Source: Numida meleagris | Lineage: Eukaryota > Chordata > Aves > Galliformes > Numididae | Reading direction: 5' to 3' | DNA: 64,000 nucleotides | NCBI RefSeq assembly: GCF_002078875.1 | Contig: NC_034412.1 | Span: forward strand, 14,742,876 to 14,806,875 | Part shown: one piece after another, positions 36,042 to 50,559 of the stretch | Position numbering within the stretch: the stretch's first letter is position 1 | How the letters are laid out: each line of letters begins with the position of its first letter | Made by a program: the position numbers and the translations under genes | Notes under the pieces: generated by a model | What the model was told of the DNA's origin: nothing | Databases searched by the model: none | Seen by the model: the letters and a program-made list of their open reading frames with translations, nothing else

Positions 36042-39000
36042 GTAAGGGGGGCCCCGCCGCGGCTGTGCAGAGAGAGCCCGGCCGGGAGCGCGCTGCCGGG
36101 CCCCGGGGGGGGCAGGAAGGTGGCTGTGGTTCATGGGGTAGGGTCAGGTCCGGCTGTGTTTGGGCATCGTTAGGATGGAGTTGGCGGAGGAAGCACCTTA
36201 TCCTGGCAAAACGCAGGCATTTAAATCCCGCGCCCTACCTCGCCCTTCAAGAACCACTTGTTAAACCAACACGTATTTATTTTGGAGACAGACAGACGTC
36301 CCACGCGTTCACAGCCCTGCCACGTGCGTGAGCTCTCCTGTCTTGTCACCAGCCGGAAGATAAAGCCAAGGCGCCCTCTGCCAGACGGCACGGTGCGGAG
36401 CGGGCACCTCCACACCAGCCAGGCGCTCCCCAGCAGCCAGCCCGCCTAGCCCTGGGCATGGGCAGATGAGCGCTTCAGGTTTTTGCTGCTGTTTAAACCT
36501 ATGCTGTAAACTAACCAAAACTCACCAAAGGCAGTGCCTACTGTTTTCTAGACTTCTGCAAATATTTGTTTCTTTTCAAAAAGGAAAAAGAAACAAGCTA
36601 GACAATACAACTTCCACCAGTTAACAGTTAGTACTGGTTTCATCAAAACTTCAGTAGCATGCAGTCTTAGACCTCAGCCTACTTCCAAACTCAGCTTTGA
36701 ATCTTAAAACTGAATTCAAAATGTTCTTCTGTAACACTTACTGTCCTCCTACTCTCCATGCATTGAAACATTTTAAATATCAGTTGTTTACTGATCCTGA
36801 AACCCTGTATTCTTCGGAGCAAATCCAGCAATCAGTTCATGGTATGGACAAGCACTAACTTTGCAGGATTCAATTTTGCCAATTTCTATATTTCTACAAA
36901 TGCACTGGAATTAATGAGTCGTACGGCAACAAATGACAGCAGGATTCTGTCCAGAGCTTGCTACAGTTCACTGTAAATTTCCATCACTTCCATTTGTAGC
37001 AGTACTTGTTTCGACTGTTGTGTTACATAGCACGGGGCAGTCTAGTAAACGAACTCAGGCAAATTACAAGCCTCAAGAAGGGATGATGTTAGAAAGGGCT
37101 TTTTGTTTATTTGGAGGCAGGGAGCAGCAGAAGAGGGGACTGTCATACCTCTTCACCTACATGGACCCAGGCCACTAACATGATTAGATTTTTGCCTGAA
37201 CAAGGAGGACTAAGTATGGCCTGAGGCAGGTAATTACCATGGTGATCTAGAAGGGCTCTTACGGCTCTGTTTTAATATCTGACAAATGTTTCACACCCCT
37301 GACTGTGCCAGTCCCTTTTGCTTGTTGCTGTCAAAATCTTTCGATTACAGTATCTTTCAAAAATATGAAGTGTCCACAGATTAAGTTTTAATTCATTTAG
37401 TAAGAATTTTAACTATGTGCCTTTCCAGCAAGAACGTGGTATTTCTGTCACGTTTCCTCTCTACTACTTGAACTGCAGAGCAGAGAAATACCAGTTATTT
37501 CTATGATGTCCTTCCTAGTTGATGTTGCTAGACTGAGAAATAAAGAGGTTCAGTACAGTTAAGAGATGGAGGTCACGTTTATCATGAAATCGCCGGTCTC
37601 ATTCTCTCCTTACTTTTGGCAAGATAGTAGATGGAAAGAGTTCATTTCTGCACTGGAGGAAGGCAAAAGTAGAACTATTTCCTGCTTTATTGCTTGGAAA
37701 AAGTACCTTGCTTGGGTTGGACGCATATGTGAAATGCAACTAGAAGTTACTGGCTTGAAATATAGTAATTACCAGCCTGAAACCCAGCATGGCAGAAGTG
37801 AGGAGAGTGCTGCCTTCCAGTTTAAAATGTCACAGTTCCACAACCTGCTTAGAACAAGAAGATGCAAGATTTGCACGTGCTACTTGCTGAATTTTATCAT
37901 CTTTAATTATGATCAATATCTAGAAGCATCTGGAAATGCATCTCATTTCTTTTTGCTACTGGTTGTAGTACTGCAGAAGCAGGGACAGATGCTGAACTAA
38001 GATAGTGATTTATTTACACTTACTAGAATAATTCTGTTGAAACATAGGGACTGTGTTTGCAGACATGCACAGATGAGTTGGAGAGCATCACTTTAAAAAT
38101 TGCAGATAGTGGGTAGTCAGTGCATCTTTACTACTACTGTTTATTCACTTTTCTATAAAGGAATACTTTGAGGGAGTCTACTTCTCTTGCACTTCCTGTG
38201 GTTCTTTACTACAGCTCTGCTTGTTAATGTGGTAGTTTAAAGTTGCATGAACTACAAACTCATTTTGCACTGTCCCAGGTAAACTTTTTATGCAGAGTTA
38301 TAATCCTGGTTAAAAATGTTTTAAGCAGTCACAATTACTTGCACTTGATCACTTTCTCTCCTTATCCTTGGACCTTCCTGATGTCCAGAAGCTACTAGTG
38401 TCTCCAGGAGTACTCATAAACTGCCTCAGGACCATCACTGCCCAAGTCTTAGGGCATATAATCACACTGTGAGAATCATCCAGTTGTTTCTTAATGGCTG
38501 GCACGTCTCTTTGTCCTACACTTCAACTGTCCTTTTCTCTCTCGGGCTTCATAAAAGTTCAAGTTCTGTCATGAGCTGGATAGCGGACACGGATATTTGT
38601 GCATTATTTTAATCAACTACTATGACTCTCTCTACTTGGTTGACCTTGTGCTTTTTTTTTCTATCTTATTTTTTTCCAATAAGAGGTGAAATAAACTAAA
38701 ATTGTATCTGAATGCATTACGCGTAAAGCAGAGCTGGGGAAATGGGTTATTAAGGATAGACCTACTTCGGCAGTCCAACCTCACCTCTCTGCAATAGGAA
38801 TATTGCCAACCAAGCAATGTATCTCCTTGGCAACCAAAATGCTAGCCTAAAGCGATCTGAACAACAAAGTCAAAAACGAACAACAACAACCCCAACACCC
38901 AAAGCTATAATGAAGGGAGCTTGGGCAGGTAAGTAAAACAGCACAGTCAGAATGAAGGAGACTGCTTATTTAGTGGGGAATTGGATCATACCTATTCCAA

Positions 39001-42000
39001 CACAGATCAAAAAGGGAAAGAGGAAGTGAAATAAGCACCAGTGTATTAATTCATCTGGATTCTGGTGCTAGCCAAAGATTAATTGCACATCAGACCCCTT
39101 GCAAATTCTTGCTTCTTCATTTTAAACCATCATCTCTCTCTGGAGAGTATAATCTCAAAATCCTTTCAGACTTGGAAGCCTGGTAAGGCCTACAGTTGTG
39201 AGAGCTGGAACAGGGTATATCCCAGCCACTACAGGCCCACAGCAGTCTGTGTTGTTTAGCTGTATCTCCAGCCTTTCAGTAACCTCATTGCATTTTTTAA
39301 GCCTTACCTGGCATACTGCTGGTGTCTGCGCCTCATGTTCTCAGCTGTGCAACAATTCTATTAGAAATGCACTGGCCCTTTGCACGCATACTGTGTTCTG
39401 CCATATGTTCCTCTCCAATATTAATTAGCAATTCTGCTGCATTCTTGGGTAGTAGTTCTGATTTTTCTGACAGTTCCTCCTTCGGGAAGCTGTAGTGTTT
39501 TTAAGAAATTGGCCTCGGCCTTGCTAGAAACACGTCTGAGAACCTAGGAGGGAGAAGAGTGCAGAGCATCACAGAGACATTTAAAATATTTTGTAGAATC
39601 CTGAGGACAAATGGACAATATGTATTGCTTATGAAGAGGGGGAAAGTGAAGAGAAGACTTATTTTCTTCTTTCTTACTCTTGTACAGTTAGTTTGCATCA
39701 CACTGACAGGAATAAAGGGCTTGCACTTAGTGAGAATTGAACCTAGCTAGTTATGAAGACATGATGCAGACAGGGTACACTCTAAAGGTCTAGTATTATT
39801 TTCCAGGTGAATCAGAGAGCAGGTCTAGCATTAAAATTGTACACAAAGTTGAACATTTTGCATGAAGACACTAGTTCAAATACATTAGAGAGTTTTAAAT
39901 AGACACAGCAGGATTTACACTTCAAGTGTAAAGGTGTATGAACCTCACACAGGAGATCCAAACACTGCATCCTGAAGATCAGAAAGGTTCCAGTGAAGCT
40001 GTTTTTCCATATACTCTTGCTATTGCACAGAAAGTTGCTAATCTTGGTATCATTTTGTGCCTCCTCCTTTAGGTCTTAAAAACCCTGCAGTGAAAGCTAG
40101 CCAGTAAGCTTTTGCTAAACACAGTATTTTAGCTCAATTTCTATCAACAAATTTGTCACTTAAAATCACTTTCACCAATAAATAGTCATTGCACTCAGAA
40201 CACTTATACTATGTTGTATACTATCTTCTAAGACTTATCCTTTGTCCCCCCCAAAAAAAATTGACAGATGTGTTCTAGAAGAATGTGTCATTTTTTTTGA
40301 ACATTTTGGGGAATTTAACAAATCTGACGAACAAACACAAGAAGTTATGATATCTGCACTTTTTTACCTGCACTGGAACAAGCAAGTGAAAAGAGGTTAT
40401 CTTAACTGTAAATCCTAACAGCTGTGATTGTTTGAGACAAAGTGCACATGAAATAAAATAGCTGGTCTAATGATTTACTGACTTATCCTCAGATAAATGA
40501 TGGATTAGACTAAAATTACTTGGAGCTTTCAACTGAATTGCAACTAAGGGTAGGAAAATACCATGCTTAGAATGACATGCTGTTAACTATTCTCTGTTGC
40601 ACCATCATCTGAAAGAACTACAGATTTGGGGCTGTTAGGCATCTTTCACAATTTTCATTCTATTTGGTTTTTGCTTGATAGCAAAACCGTCCAGGTATCC
40701 ACTATATAGCGACACTAGCTAGAATGCTTGGTTACTATTTGTGGTGTTTATCTGCTTTTATTGTAGTTGAGTAGCATTTCTCTTATAGGCGCAGAAAATG
40801 GGTAATAACTGAAGACTGCCTCTCAGCAGGAAAGTGAGATCAGATTGGCAATGAATGGCATGATTGAAGACAAAAAGCCAGCTTCAGCACAAGGTACCGT
40901 TGGCAGTATCTAAAGAAACTGGTACTGAATTTGGACAGGGTCAATATTTAGACAGTATTTCACTGTTTGAGGCAAAGGCTAATATTAGAGTTAAGGCCAA
41001 AACAAAGAGTGATTTAACCAAATGCCTGTTTTCAGCTAAATCATCTGTTCCTTTATTTCTGGGTCATACCAATTTGTCAAATTCTGATCAATAATTGGCT
41101 AGTGGAATCTAATGCTCAATAGATGAAGAACAGGAACAAAAATACAAAATAAAACAGCATTCCTGAGTCCTCTCCATTTTTTGAAAATTGAGAGGGTTAC
41201 ACGAAATGAGAGCACTGTGCCTCAGCACTTTTAGCTCAGAGGGACTCATGCAAATAGTAAAGCATTCCAGAAAACCACTGAACAGCTGTACTTTTATGTT
41301 GGGGGGCTTACACAAGGGAGAAAAATGCACTAGTTGACTTCCCTAAAAATGTTCTGTTGGCAGTTTTCTTCAATTTAACCCTCCGTTAGCATCATCACAG
41401 CCTGGGCAGACCCTTTGCTTGAAGCAGCCAGCACATAACGTACAAAGATGCAGACTGAGCTTGTTTATTTAGAAACCATGCGTGCCCCTTTCAATCTAAG
41501 TTTTTAATATGTATGTCTCCTTCTCATTTTTCTTTACAAAAATTGTTTTTCAGCTTTTCTCCTTTCTTCCCTAATTCCTTTAAACTCAAACTAAGTATTT
41601 ATACAATTTTCCTTTCCTCCCTAAGAACCCAAGAGTGAGTCAACTACTACTCTTGGTAGTGGCCCAGAAGTTTTTCCCTCCTCAGGTTCTATACTTCATG
41701 TGGGGAGGAAGACACTTGTTTTGTAAGACTGTAATTCTTCTGCTAGATTTGTCTCTATTTTACTATTGCTTTGTTAACTAGCCAGCAGCAGCCTACTGTA
41801 GGACAGTTGCAGTTTTTCTCAAATCAGGCTTTTATTCAGGTAAAAAAATATATACATATTTTACGCATGTGCTTTCCAAAAAAAAAATCTTTAAAACAGG
41901 GCTCAAAAATATTTTGAGTTTAAATCCATTGTTATCATGCTGGTCCATTTCACCAAGAGTTCTTATGCATACCATCAGAAAACGTCATGTCAGTGCAGGA

Positions 42001-42212
42001 CAACCGCATATCCCTCATCTCAATTAATAGTTTTCCTAGCAGTGAAGTAGAGCTCCTATTGCACCTTTTGGAAGGCACAGTGCTATCCTTCCCAGTTATG
42101 TTTGCTTGAGAACCAAGACTGCGTTTGACTCAGGATGCAATGATTCACAGCATATGAGCTTACCTTTCTGGTGTTTTTTGTTTGTTTTTAATGGTTTTGG
42201 TTGTTGTTTATT

Positions 42213-42237
42213 GGGTTTGGGTTTTTTGGGGAGGGGG
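42213..42237 (+). other. G-quadruplex motif in intron 1
   Basis: Runs G3-TTT-G3-T6-G4-A-G5 meet the four-run G-quadruplex rule with loops of 3, 6 and 1 nt. It lies on the sense strand, so it could form in the nascent RNA as well as the DNA. The preceding 50 bases are GT-rich low-complexity sequence. Confidence 0.6.
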
Positions 42238-45200
42238 AAGCAGGGTAGGGCAAGTGCATTTCATCTTTTCGGGTTGTACCATCCTTCTTGGTTTTGTTAT
42301 CTCTCGTGGTGGTACTCAGTACCCATAAGGGGAAATTCTTAAAGCCAGAATGGTAAAGAGAGTTCACTAATTAATTTTATTTTCAAAACAAATGAATCAG
42401 TTTTACATTGGAGAAAAAAACAGGAAACAAGCTATACACATGCGGCAGAACATCTATTTTGCTATCATTCTATTAAGCGTGCAGCTTTCCAGACAAAGCA
42501 CTAGGGATCACAGTATCTGTTTTTTTCACAGGCAATAACACCTTCCACACTGCTTTGAATTAAGGTATCCGTATCTGAGCTTTCATTCTCTTTGATTAAC
42601 CCCTTAGCACCTCAGTAGTCCAACTGACTTGTATAAAAAAATCAGAGATGCATTGCTTATCTTTATGTTTGGCTGCTCATCAGATTTTCTCCTAGTGCCC
42701 CTAACAGGAGTTTTGTTTAAGTGAAAGCACGACTGGGCCTCTATGTTCTCCATGTTATACTTACTAACAGCTACAATGCCACTAATTTCTCTTGGGCTTA
42801 GCTGTATTACCATTTTAAAAGATTTTGGGGGGAAGGAGGGGGAAGGGTCTGAATAAAACTCTTGTACTTCAGCAGTTACCCATACTATTTTTTTTCCTTT
42901 CTGCCTTTGGTTTCCTTTTTTCTGACCCTAATGAGGTATTCATTAAGAAGCCTCCATGCTGATCCTTTGCTTTTAATCTTTTAACTTTTCCCTCCAGGCT
43001 GTTACTAACATTCTCATTTAAGGAAAAAAAAGTCTTTTCTGAGGCAGATTGCCATAGTGCAGTATTTTCCCACCATAAGAATATCTAAATTAATTATATA
43101 ACAAAAATAATCAAGTGTCTCAATCAGACCCAGTGAACCAAATCCTGTTATGCAGCGCTGAATTATGACACGTGGAAAACAAAGCTTCTTTTGAACATGG
43201 GCGTTGAAATCTAACATTCATTTCCTTACACAGAAATTCACAATACGCTTGCTTTTGCTTTAGAACTTCTCCAGTAAGACAAACACTGTTTTTCACAATG
43301 AAGTCAAAAGAAAAAATGCTCAGCATAAGATTTGTTTTTCCCCAGAGCCACAACGCCTTGACTAGCAGGAAGTTTTATAGGAGTCACCAGCCACATTACT
43401 AGAAATACAGTGCTGTGCTAGCTAACATGGAAGTTTTAACTACTATGACAGATGCTTTAGTGCCATTGGTATGTCTTTGACCACATAATGAATGCTGCAT
43501 CTGCATGAGTGCTTCTTTTTCAGCTAATGTTTTCGTTACTAAAATAAAAAGTTATTATCAGTCACTTTAACCACTGGTGATAGGTGAGAGGCAGGAGTGC
43601 AATTCATTAGAGCTTTTTAGTGAAGGAAAGGCTTTCTAGATAACAGTGTGCAGTTTCTTTTTCCTCTCCTCCAGTTGGACAGATTAGCCATTGCTGTGGA
43701 TGAAAATGCCTGTATTGCCCTGCACAATGCATTTCTCAAACTTGAGAAGTCTCTTCTGGCTTATTATTTATTTACTCTTTTCTATATACTTATATATTTT
43801 TTCTATCAGTTTCTATATATTTTTCTATATTTTCAGGTGAAAAAAGTAGAACTAAAAAGTACAGTCTACAGATGGGACTGTGTGTTAGACATTCAGAACT
43901 CTTAGATCCCCCAAGGCTCCATCCTGATTTAGCTTAATGGCACGAAGAAGTCTCTTTGAGGACTAGTGTATAGAAGTAAGGCCGCACACACAGCACAGCA
44001 TTTCCATACCTGTGAAAGTATTGCTCATTTGCTCTGCAGCTTGGAGGAAATTTAAGCACATAAACTCTTGTAGCACCTTTCTTACTGTTTTACAAAAAGG
44101 TACAGAAACGCAGTTGCATCAGTTCTGTCACAGGATCTTTGATATTTTTAGACTCCACATTACCTTTGTTTTCAAGAAGTTTTAAAGATTTGCAGTGAGA
44201 ATATTGTGCCATCAACAGACTAGCCTGACCACTATTACTACAACACAAGTTTCTTCAATAAAACCAGACATGAGAAAGTGACTGAGGGACAAACAAATCA
44301 ACTGATTAAATTGAAAGATAAGATTATACCAATGAGAAAAGAAACCCAGGAAACTCACCTTTCCTCAAGCATTTGATGTGAGCTCAGTTTGATAATTATA
44401 TGTGCACCATTTCAGTGGTGTTGCCTTTCATTCCTCAGTTCCATAAAGGTAGCCGTGCGAGTACTGTTTCTTCCTGCCAGATCAGTTCTGGCCGCAGCAA
44501 TGCTTGGAACAATTGGTACCTCTAAGTTATATCTAGAGCTGAAAGTGTTGTCTTTATATATACAAACATTGTTAAAAAGAACAGATCTTCAGGCTAAACC
44601 CATAGACATAGACATCTCTGTGCTGTTCAGAGCATTGCCTCATCCTTGAGCAACAGTAGATGAGAAAGGCTCTTGTCTTGCCTTCAGAGCAATTTGTGGA
44701 AGCAGCCTTTACTTCCCAAAAAATGACTACCCTCCAGGTGATAGCTATGTTCCACTGAACTAATAAAATTAAAATTATTGAGTAATACGAATATCTTGAG
44801 AGCAGAACTAAGCACACTAAGACATTCACTTCAGTAAGCATGAATGATCAGAGACTGATGATATTTTCAACAACGTGGAAAACTGTAACTCCTTATTAAG
44901 CCCTGAGCACTCTGCAGTATTTCTCCCATGACTTGGGAAGTAAAAATGGCAGTTACTGCTATTTTCATATGCTTATGAAGGTACCCACAAGATTCCGTGA
45001 AGAGTACCACATAGCTTTAAAGACAGAAACTGATTAATAGGTATATGAAATACCCAGTAAGACAAACTGTGATTTTGATACGTGATCTGAAAGGATGTAA
45101 GATATTTCACATGCAATATCTGGTCTCCTATTAGGAGAGGGCATAAGTGCTTTCAGCGGTGCTTTTTTACTTCAGTAAGTCCTCCCCCACTTTGTGTCTC

Positions 45201-47082
45201 CAAAGCCTTTTTTATGCAAGGCTGAAACACAGATCTGAATCAAGCTGAAAATTAATAACAGTTCCCTTATGCCTCAGGTTGGTGGAGTTCACTGTAAAAG
45301 TTTATAGTTCATTCTCTGTGGAAATAATGATGCTAATAGATGCGTGGTGTTAGGTGTCCAGAAGCTACATTTGAATAGTATGTGCACTGCTGTGCAATTA
45401 AAAAAATACCTTAAAACTTCTTATTCCATGGAACTAAGCTATCAAAATAGAAACTTAAAATTCATCAAATTATTTTACTTGCTCTTAGCAAACCTGAATT
45501 TGATTTCTGTCTTTTATTAAAAATAATCACATGGGGCACACTATATTTTATATAGGCAATTCTGGCTGCAATAAAGGAAATGTGTTAATCCACTCGTTTA
45601 CTATCATTTGGAGAAAGTAACTGTGCAGCACGTAACCTTTCACGGCTCAAACTAATCTCACTTTTATTCGTTCTGGGACTTGATGGCTTCATTCTTGTTA
45701 ACTATGGACTCTTTTGGGTACTTCCATATACCCTAAGGGTACTACATAACCAGACATCACATCTGAAATTATGAATGTACACTGAACTGTATGTTCAGAA
45801 TAAAACAGCATCTTACGTTGCCCTTCAAAATTTTTTTCAGGTTGACGTTGAAAACCTTAGAAGTTCCAGAACTACTGTGATCTGAAATAGACTTTTCTCT
45901 TTCTGACAATATGCATTAAATGGGGCTGTTAAATAGAGGAGCTGATAAATCCCTGATACATAGTCTTCAGGTTTGCCTACTGGTTATAAATATTTTTTCT
46001 CTCCTTGTTGGTTACTAATCTTCCTTTCTGGTAAAACTAATTGATAGAATAGAGATGCAAAAATAATAATAACAATAATCTGTGCCGATGGGTAATGATG
46101 GTTAATGCCCCATTTTTGAAATACTGATATATCCAATTGTCTTCTGTGTCTTTTAGAAAAAAGTGGCAATTTTTCACTCTGTGCTATAAACAAGAAGAGG
46201 GACTACCTTCTGTTTCAACTCATTTTTAAAAAGGAATTCCATTTTCAGATATCATCTTCTCTGAAGCTTCACCTTTTGATGTTTCCTTTAAAAACACTGA
46301 ACTAGAAGTCTTAAGCTAAGAATTTATTTTACTTTCTCATTTTATTTATTTTTTCAATTTTAAGTTACTTCTGTATGGATAACTTTATGTTCCTATCTCT
46401 GAAGGATATATAATACATACAATAACTAAGTCATACTAAACACCTGAGAGTTTTGCAGTACATTGTTACAGTCTTGGACAAAGAATGAAAACAGATTGCT
46501 CTCAAGGATAAACAAGGAATGAAGAGACCAGAAAGTTATGTGGAAAACTGTAAGCTACCCAGAAGACTGGGTACTCCATCAAGCCAGAACCAGTGAGCTA
46601 TAAAACCTCCATCTCACCAAAATTTCCCAAGAGATTAGATAAACACACTGCATGCTGAGAATGGTTAGTCCTTCTGTGTTTTGGAGTCCACGTCTACATT
46701 TATTGAACCCAAGAATGGTTTTCCTCCCCTTAGCAGCAGAGAAAACTTAATTGTGTGCATATATGGGAAAAACTCCCAGAAAACAACATTTACTGCTAAG
46801 CCCAAACCTAGAAGGCCAGAAAAATGAAATCTATGAACTAAAATACTTACTAAAAGTTAGTTACTATACTTTTGGCTATCCATAATGAATGATCTGTGGA
46901 TCAGTCAACAAACTTTTGCAAAAAAAATAACCTTATAATCACCATGCTAGCGTTCACTAAACCACTAAGTTCTACTGAGGTTGAGAAATTCTAGTGAAGT
47001 TAAGCAATCCTTCCTTGGCACTAATATAGATGAATACAACTTCATAGAAATACGTATATCATGATTTCCCAACTCTTGGGGG

Positions 47083-47100
47083 AAAAAAAAAAAAAAAAAA
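47083..47100. repeat. A18 homopolymer
   Basis: Eighteen consecutive A residues following a G6-7 run. No retroposed gene sequence precedes it, so it is best read as a simple repeat rather than the tail of a processed copy. Confidence 0.85.
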
Positions 47101-50100
47101 CAACACAGATGAGGAGGGAACTGGTAGTTAACTGTGGCCAAAGAACTAAATAGCATGAATAAATATTCCTAGTGTTCCTGGAACCTGCAAGTACTACAAG
47201 AGTACATGCAAAAGGTTGTCCAAGCTTTCACTTCCCCTGCAGCTAACAGTAACATCTGTGATGTTACTGCAGTGTAAGCTGTTAGAAAGGGCATACAGAA
47301 GGTTTGTCACATATTACATAGTAGTATTGCTAAATGCTTAGTAATACCACAAAGCTTTAATAGAGATGTTGCTTTTCTGAAGCCAATATATTTCTGTTTT
47401 AAAAGTCCTTCAATTGTAAGGATTTGAACTGGGTCACAGTGTCCTAAAACTAGAACAGTCCATGCAGAACAGGGCACTCTTCTCTACTCCCTCCAAAACT
47501 TCGGTGATTAACGGAAGACTCTTAGGGCTGTCTGAGAACAGAAATGGCACTCACATTGCCATTTCATTTCAAAAATAGGTCTGAAGTTGCCATTTCTGCA
47601 ATAAAAACTTCTTCCTTTAAATACACATTTGAGTCAAAATAACTTAGAGTCACTTTCAATAGTATTCTGTTTGATATTTGGAAAAATAATGCTATGACTA
47701 ATAACAGGCATAGAAAGTTTAGAAAGAATTGTAGTTTACTGAGTAGGTGCCACGTTTTCTTCTTACATTGTTTAGGTAAACTATACGTCTACTCTCTCCA
47801 TACATTTTTTATTTTTTATTTTTTTTATTTGGCTTGAAAGCTTTATAGTTTAACTACATATGTCTAAAAATGCCAGGGCCTTGCTCCATCACTTACTAGT
47901 TCAAGAACTGGACTGAAGGCCTGCAAAACCGGGAACATACTAGAATAAAGGAAATTAGATATAAGCTTGTATGTAATAAAAGAAATTTTAAATGGCTCAC
48001 ACTGGTACATTATACTTTACATCAATACAGATGTTTTTGATAGAATTTTGTATTTGCATCTTAAATAATCTCAAAGGTGGTGTTTGGAAAAATGATGACA
48101 CTTGAACATGAAATAATTATTTTTAAAATAGGAAATATGGACCTCTAGTGGTCAAAATATATATCATACTAGTTAAACTTCAAAGCAGTTCAAACATCAC
48201 TGTGTTTAACTGTGTTATTTTCCTTCACATTTTCCTCCTCTACCTAAAACAAAGCATTCAAAGTAGCATCCTCCTGCCTGATTCCACTGTTCACTCATTC
48301 CTCAAGCATTGATGTTTCCAGATGAAAACATTCTTTTATCTGCCTTTTTCTCACGTAATATTTATGTCTAAAAATGAGTAAAGTTGAAAGATACTTGGGA
48401 AGTGAAGGGAAAAATTAATGAGAGTAGCCTCTGAAAACACACAGAAGAGATACTCATTCTTTTCACCTTAAATTATCAAAGCAGTCATACAGAAGGACAG
48501 ACTCTTGAAATGTGCAAGAGGAAATAAATACAGAAAAATTCTTACAGAGAAGGTCAGAGTAGATAAACAATTTCTGTTTACGAGGTAGCAATAACTAGTC
48601 TTCTGCTAGCAAAAAAACAAGTAATAAGCAATTTGGAATTTTGATGTGACAGAAGAAACAAATCCTATGAAGATCATAGGCAGTTTTGCATCACTTACGT
48701 AGAGATAGCACAAACAAAGTTGCCCGGCTCCAGCAAGGAGATGACACAAAGATATAGAGATAAATATTTTACTCTAAGTAGAATTTATATATATACATAC
48801 GCATATGTATTTACAGTTTTGCAATGCAAGACTGCCAAGGAAACATCAGTACGCCTCACCTCTACGTGATTCAAAGTTGCAGTAGTTAAAGTAATAAATC
48901 ATAAATAAAAGTTTAATGGCTGCTTGTTAACATAGCATAAGCAAAACACAAGTTAACTAAAATTTATTTCAGATCAGTGTCCCACTGCTGCCAAACACAT
49001 GAATATGGATGACGCTCCACTTACATTATGGAATAAGTAAGAGTAATAATTGAGTGCAATACAGTTACTGGAAATACATTAGCGTAGGTCATACAAATGC
49101 ACATTTATAAACTTACATTTTTTTCTTCAGAAGTACCAGAGCATACTTCTGAAGCAAAAAGTTGAGTACCTCGCTGTGAATCAGGCACTTTTAGTGAAAG
49201 CACACACCACAAAATTGACAGCAATTTCAGTGGAATGGCAGTTGCTTTATGCAAGACTGAACAGGAGGACAGCTACGCAGAGAAAACGCATGGCCAGTTA
49301 CAAGGTTCCGTAAATTCTGTTTCTTCTCATATCAAAGCATTTTTTGTTCTAAAACCTCAAAAGCAACGCCCAACTTGACAGCTATAAATAAGGATCTTTT
49401 GAAGCTTACTTCTGTTCTTGCTGTTCCTGAACCTACACACAGACAGGGTTCCAGTTCCACACTGCCTGCTGCAGATACATTTCAGCAGTATGTTGGTTTA
49501 TTGTCACTCACCATGAAGTCACTTCACACACCGTGAAGACACTGACCTCTGTGGAAGATAGTGGCAGCGATGACAGGAAGCCTGGGCACACTGGAAGGCC
49601 GTGACAGTGTCCTTTCTTGCCTAAGTGTTTGCATTGCTCTCACCCTCCTCAATTCACATATCAACTGTATACTAAAAATACTTCGGTAAGCTATGAGTGA
49701 GGATATGTTAGAAGAAGCAACAAAAGTAAGTGCTAGGAGAAAGGTAAATGTACAGCTTTGCAGGATGTCCGGCCTCTTCAGGCTGGTCACATTAGTCTCA
49801 GGGCTCCCAAGCAGTAGTGCTTCCCCCAGCTCTGGAGAATGGATTCATGATTACAAAAGCACAGGTTTTCTGCAAGAATATTTGCTTAGAGGGACAGGAA
49901 CTGCACTCAGTTTGTTTCTTACGTTCATTTATCTTCTAAATCCATATTTGTTAAACAGTAATTCTTTTCTCTGGATGGATTCCAACTCTGTTTGGTGCAG
50001 GGTATTTGTGGAATATAAGCTTGGTACTGCTCAGGAACTCCAGGAAGGCAAGGAAGGGGCTGAAGGAGGCACATGAAGTGGAAAAAAAACACATTTATTA

Positions 50101-50559
50101 AGGCACTGTGAACAGGGGGGTTGCAATGCTGGGTAGGAAAAAAACGCAGTGAGATAAAGCACTTGGGAAGTATCATTAGTGTCTAAGCAATTAGAAAACG
50201 AATACAGGAGATTAGGAAATGGGGGGGGCTAAACTGTCAAGATAAATGAAAAAAGCTTTCGCCATAAGAAAGTAAACATAGTTAAAATATTGAACATTCT
50301 GTTCCAAACATTTTACAGCCTCTTCTCCCTGTGTAATAATTTTATATAAAATTAGAATGCGTCATCTTCCAACATGGCAATATCGTCTCATTTGCGAGAA
50401 AAGTAAATAATCCACCTACCACCAGAAGAAAAAAACCTCCACATTTCCTAATGGTACGGTGGCAGGGTTGTTCAGTCAGAGTTTACTTAGTTTGTGTCAA
50501 AGCAAATATTAAAAACACATTTTTGTTTAAAAACTGACTTGTGACATCTGCTTACCTAT

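Larger units (their letters stand above)
35590..36130. promoter_or_regulatory. AGTR1: CpG island at the AGTR1 promoter
   Basis: GC content and CpG frequency rise sharply over about 540 bp against an AT-rich background, the only such region in the window. It contains a TATA box (35878), a dense G-run motif upstream (35766-35795), GC-box-like CCGCCC sequences within the predicted exon (around 35980-35990), and a splice donor (36041/36042). Position, orientation and spacing make it the likely start of the receptor transcript whose coding exon lies about 19 kb downstream. Open frames of up to 254 codons cross this island but are by-products of few stop codons in GC-rich DNA. Confidence 0.75.

Noticed and set aside
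35567..36331. 254-codon open frame across the CpG island
   Set aside because: It starts upstream of the TATA box, runs through the splice donor into the intron, is of low-complexity Arg/Gly/Pro/Ala composition and shows no domain. It is a by-product of few stop codons in GC-rich DNA.
37566..38000. 144-codon open frame in AGTR1 intron 1
   Set aside because: No recognisable domain, no repeat or homologue that I know, and no promoter or splice context. Length is compatible with chance.
43777..43846. TTTTCAG|GTG near a CT/TA-rich tract, resembling a splice acceptor
   Set aside because: The upstream sequence is low-complexity TTTCTATA repeats that create acceptor look-alikes; no downstream donor or exon is evident.
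49693..50076. 127-codon open frame in intron 1
   Set aside because: No recognisable domain and ordinary AT-rich context; taken as chance.
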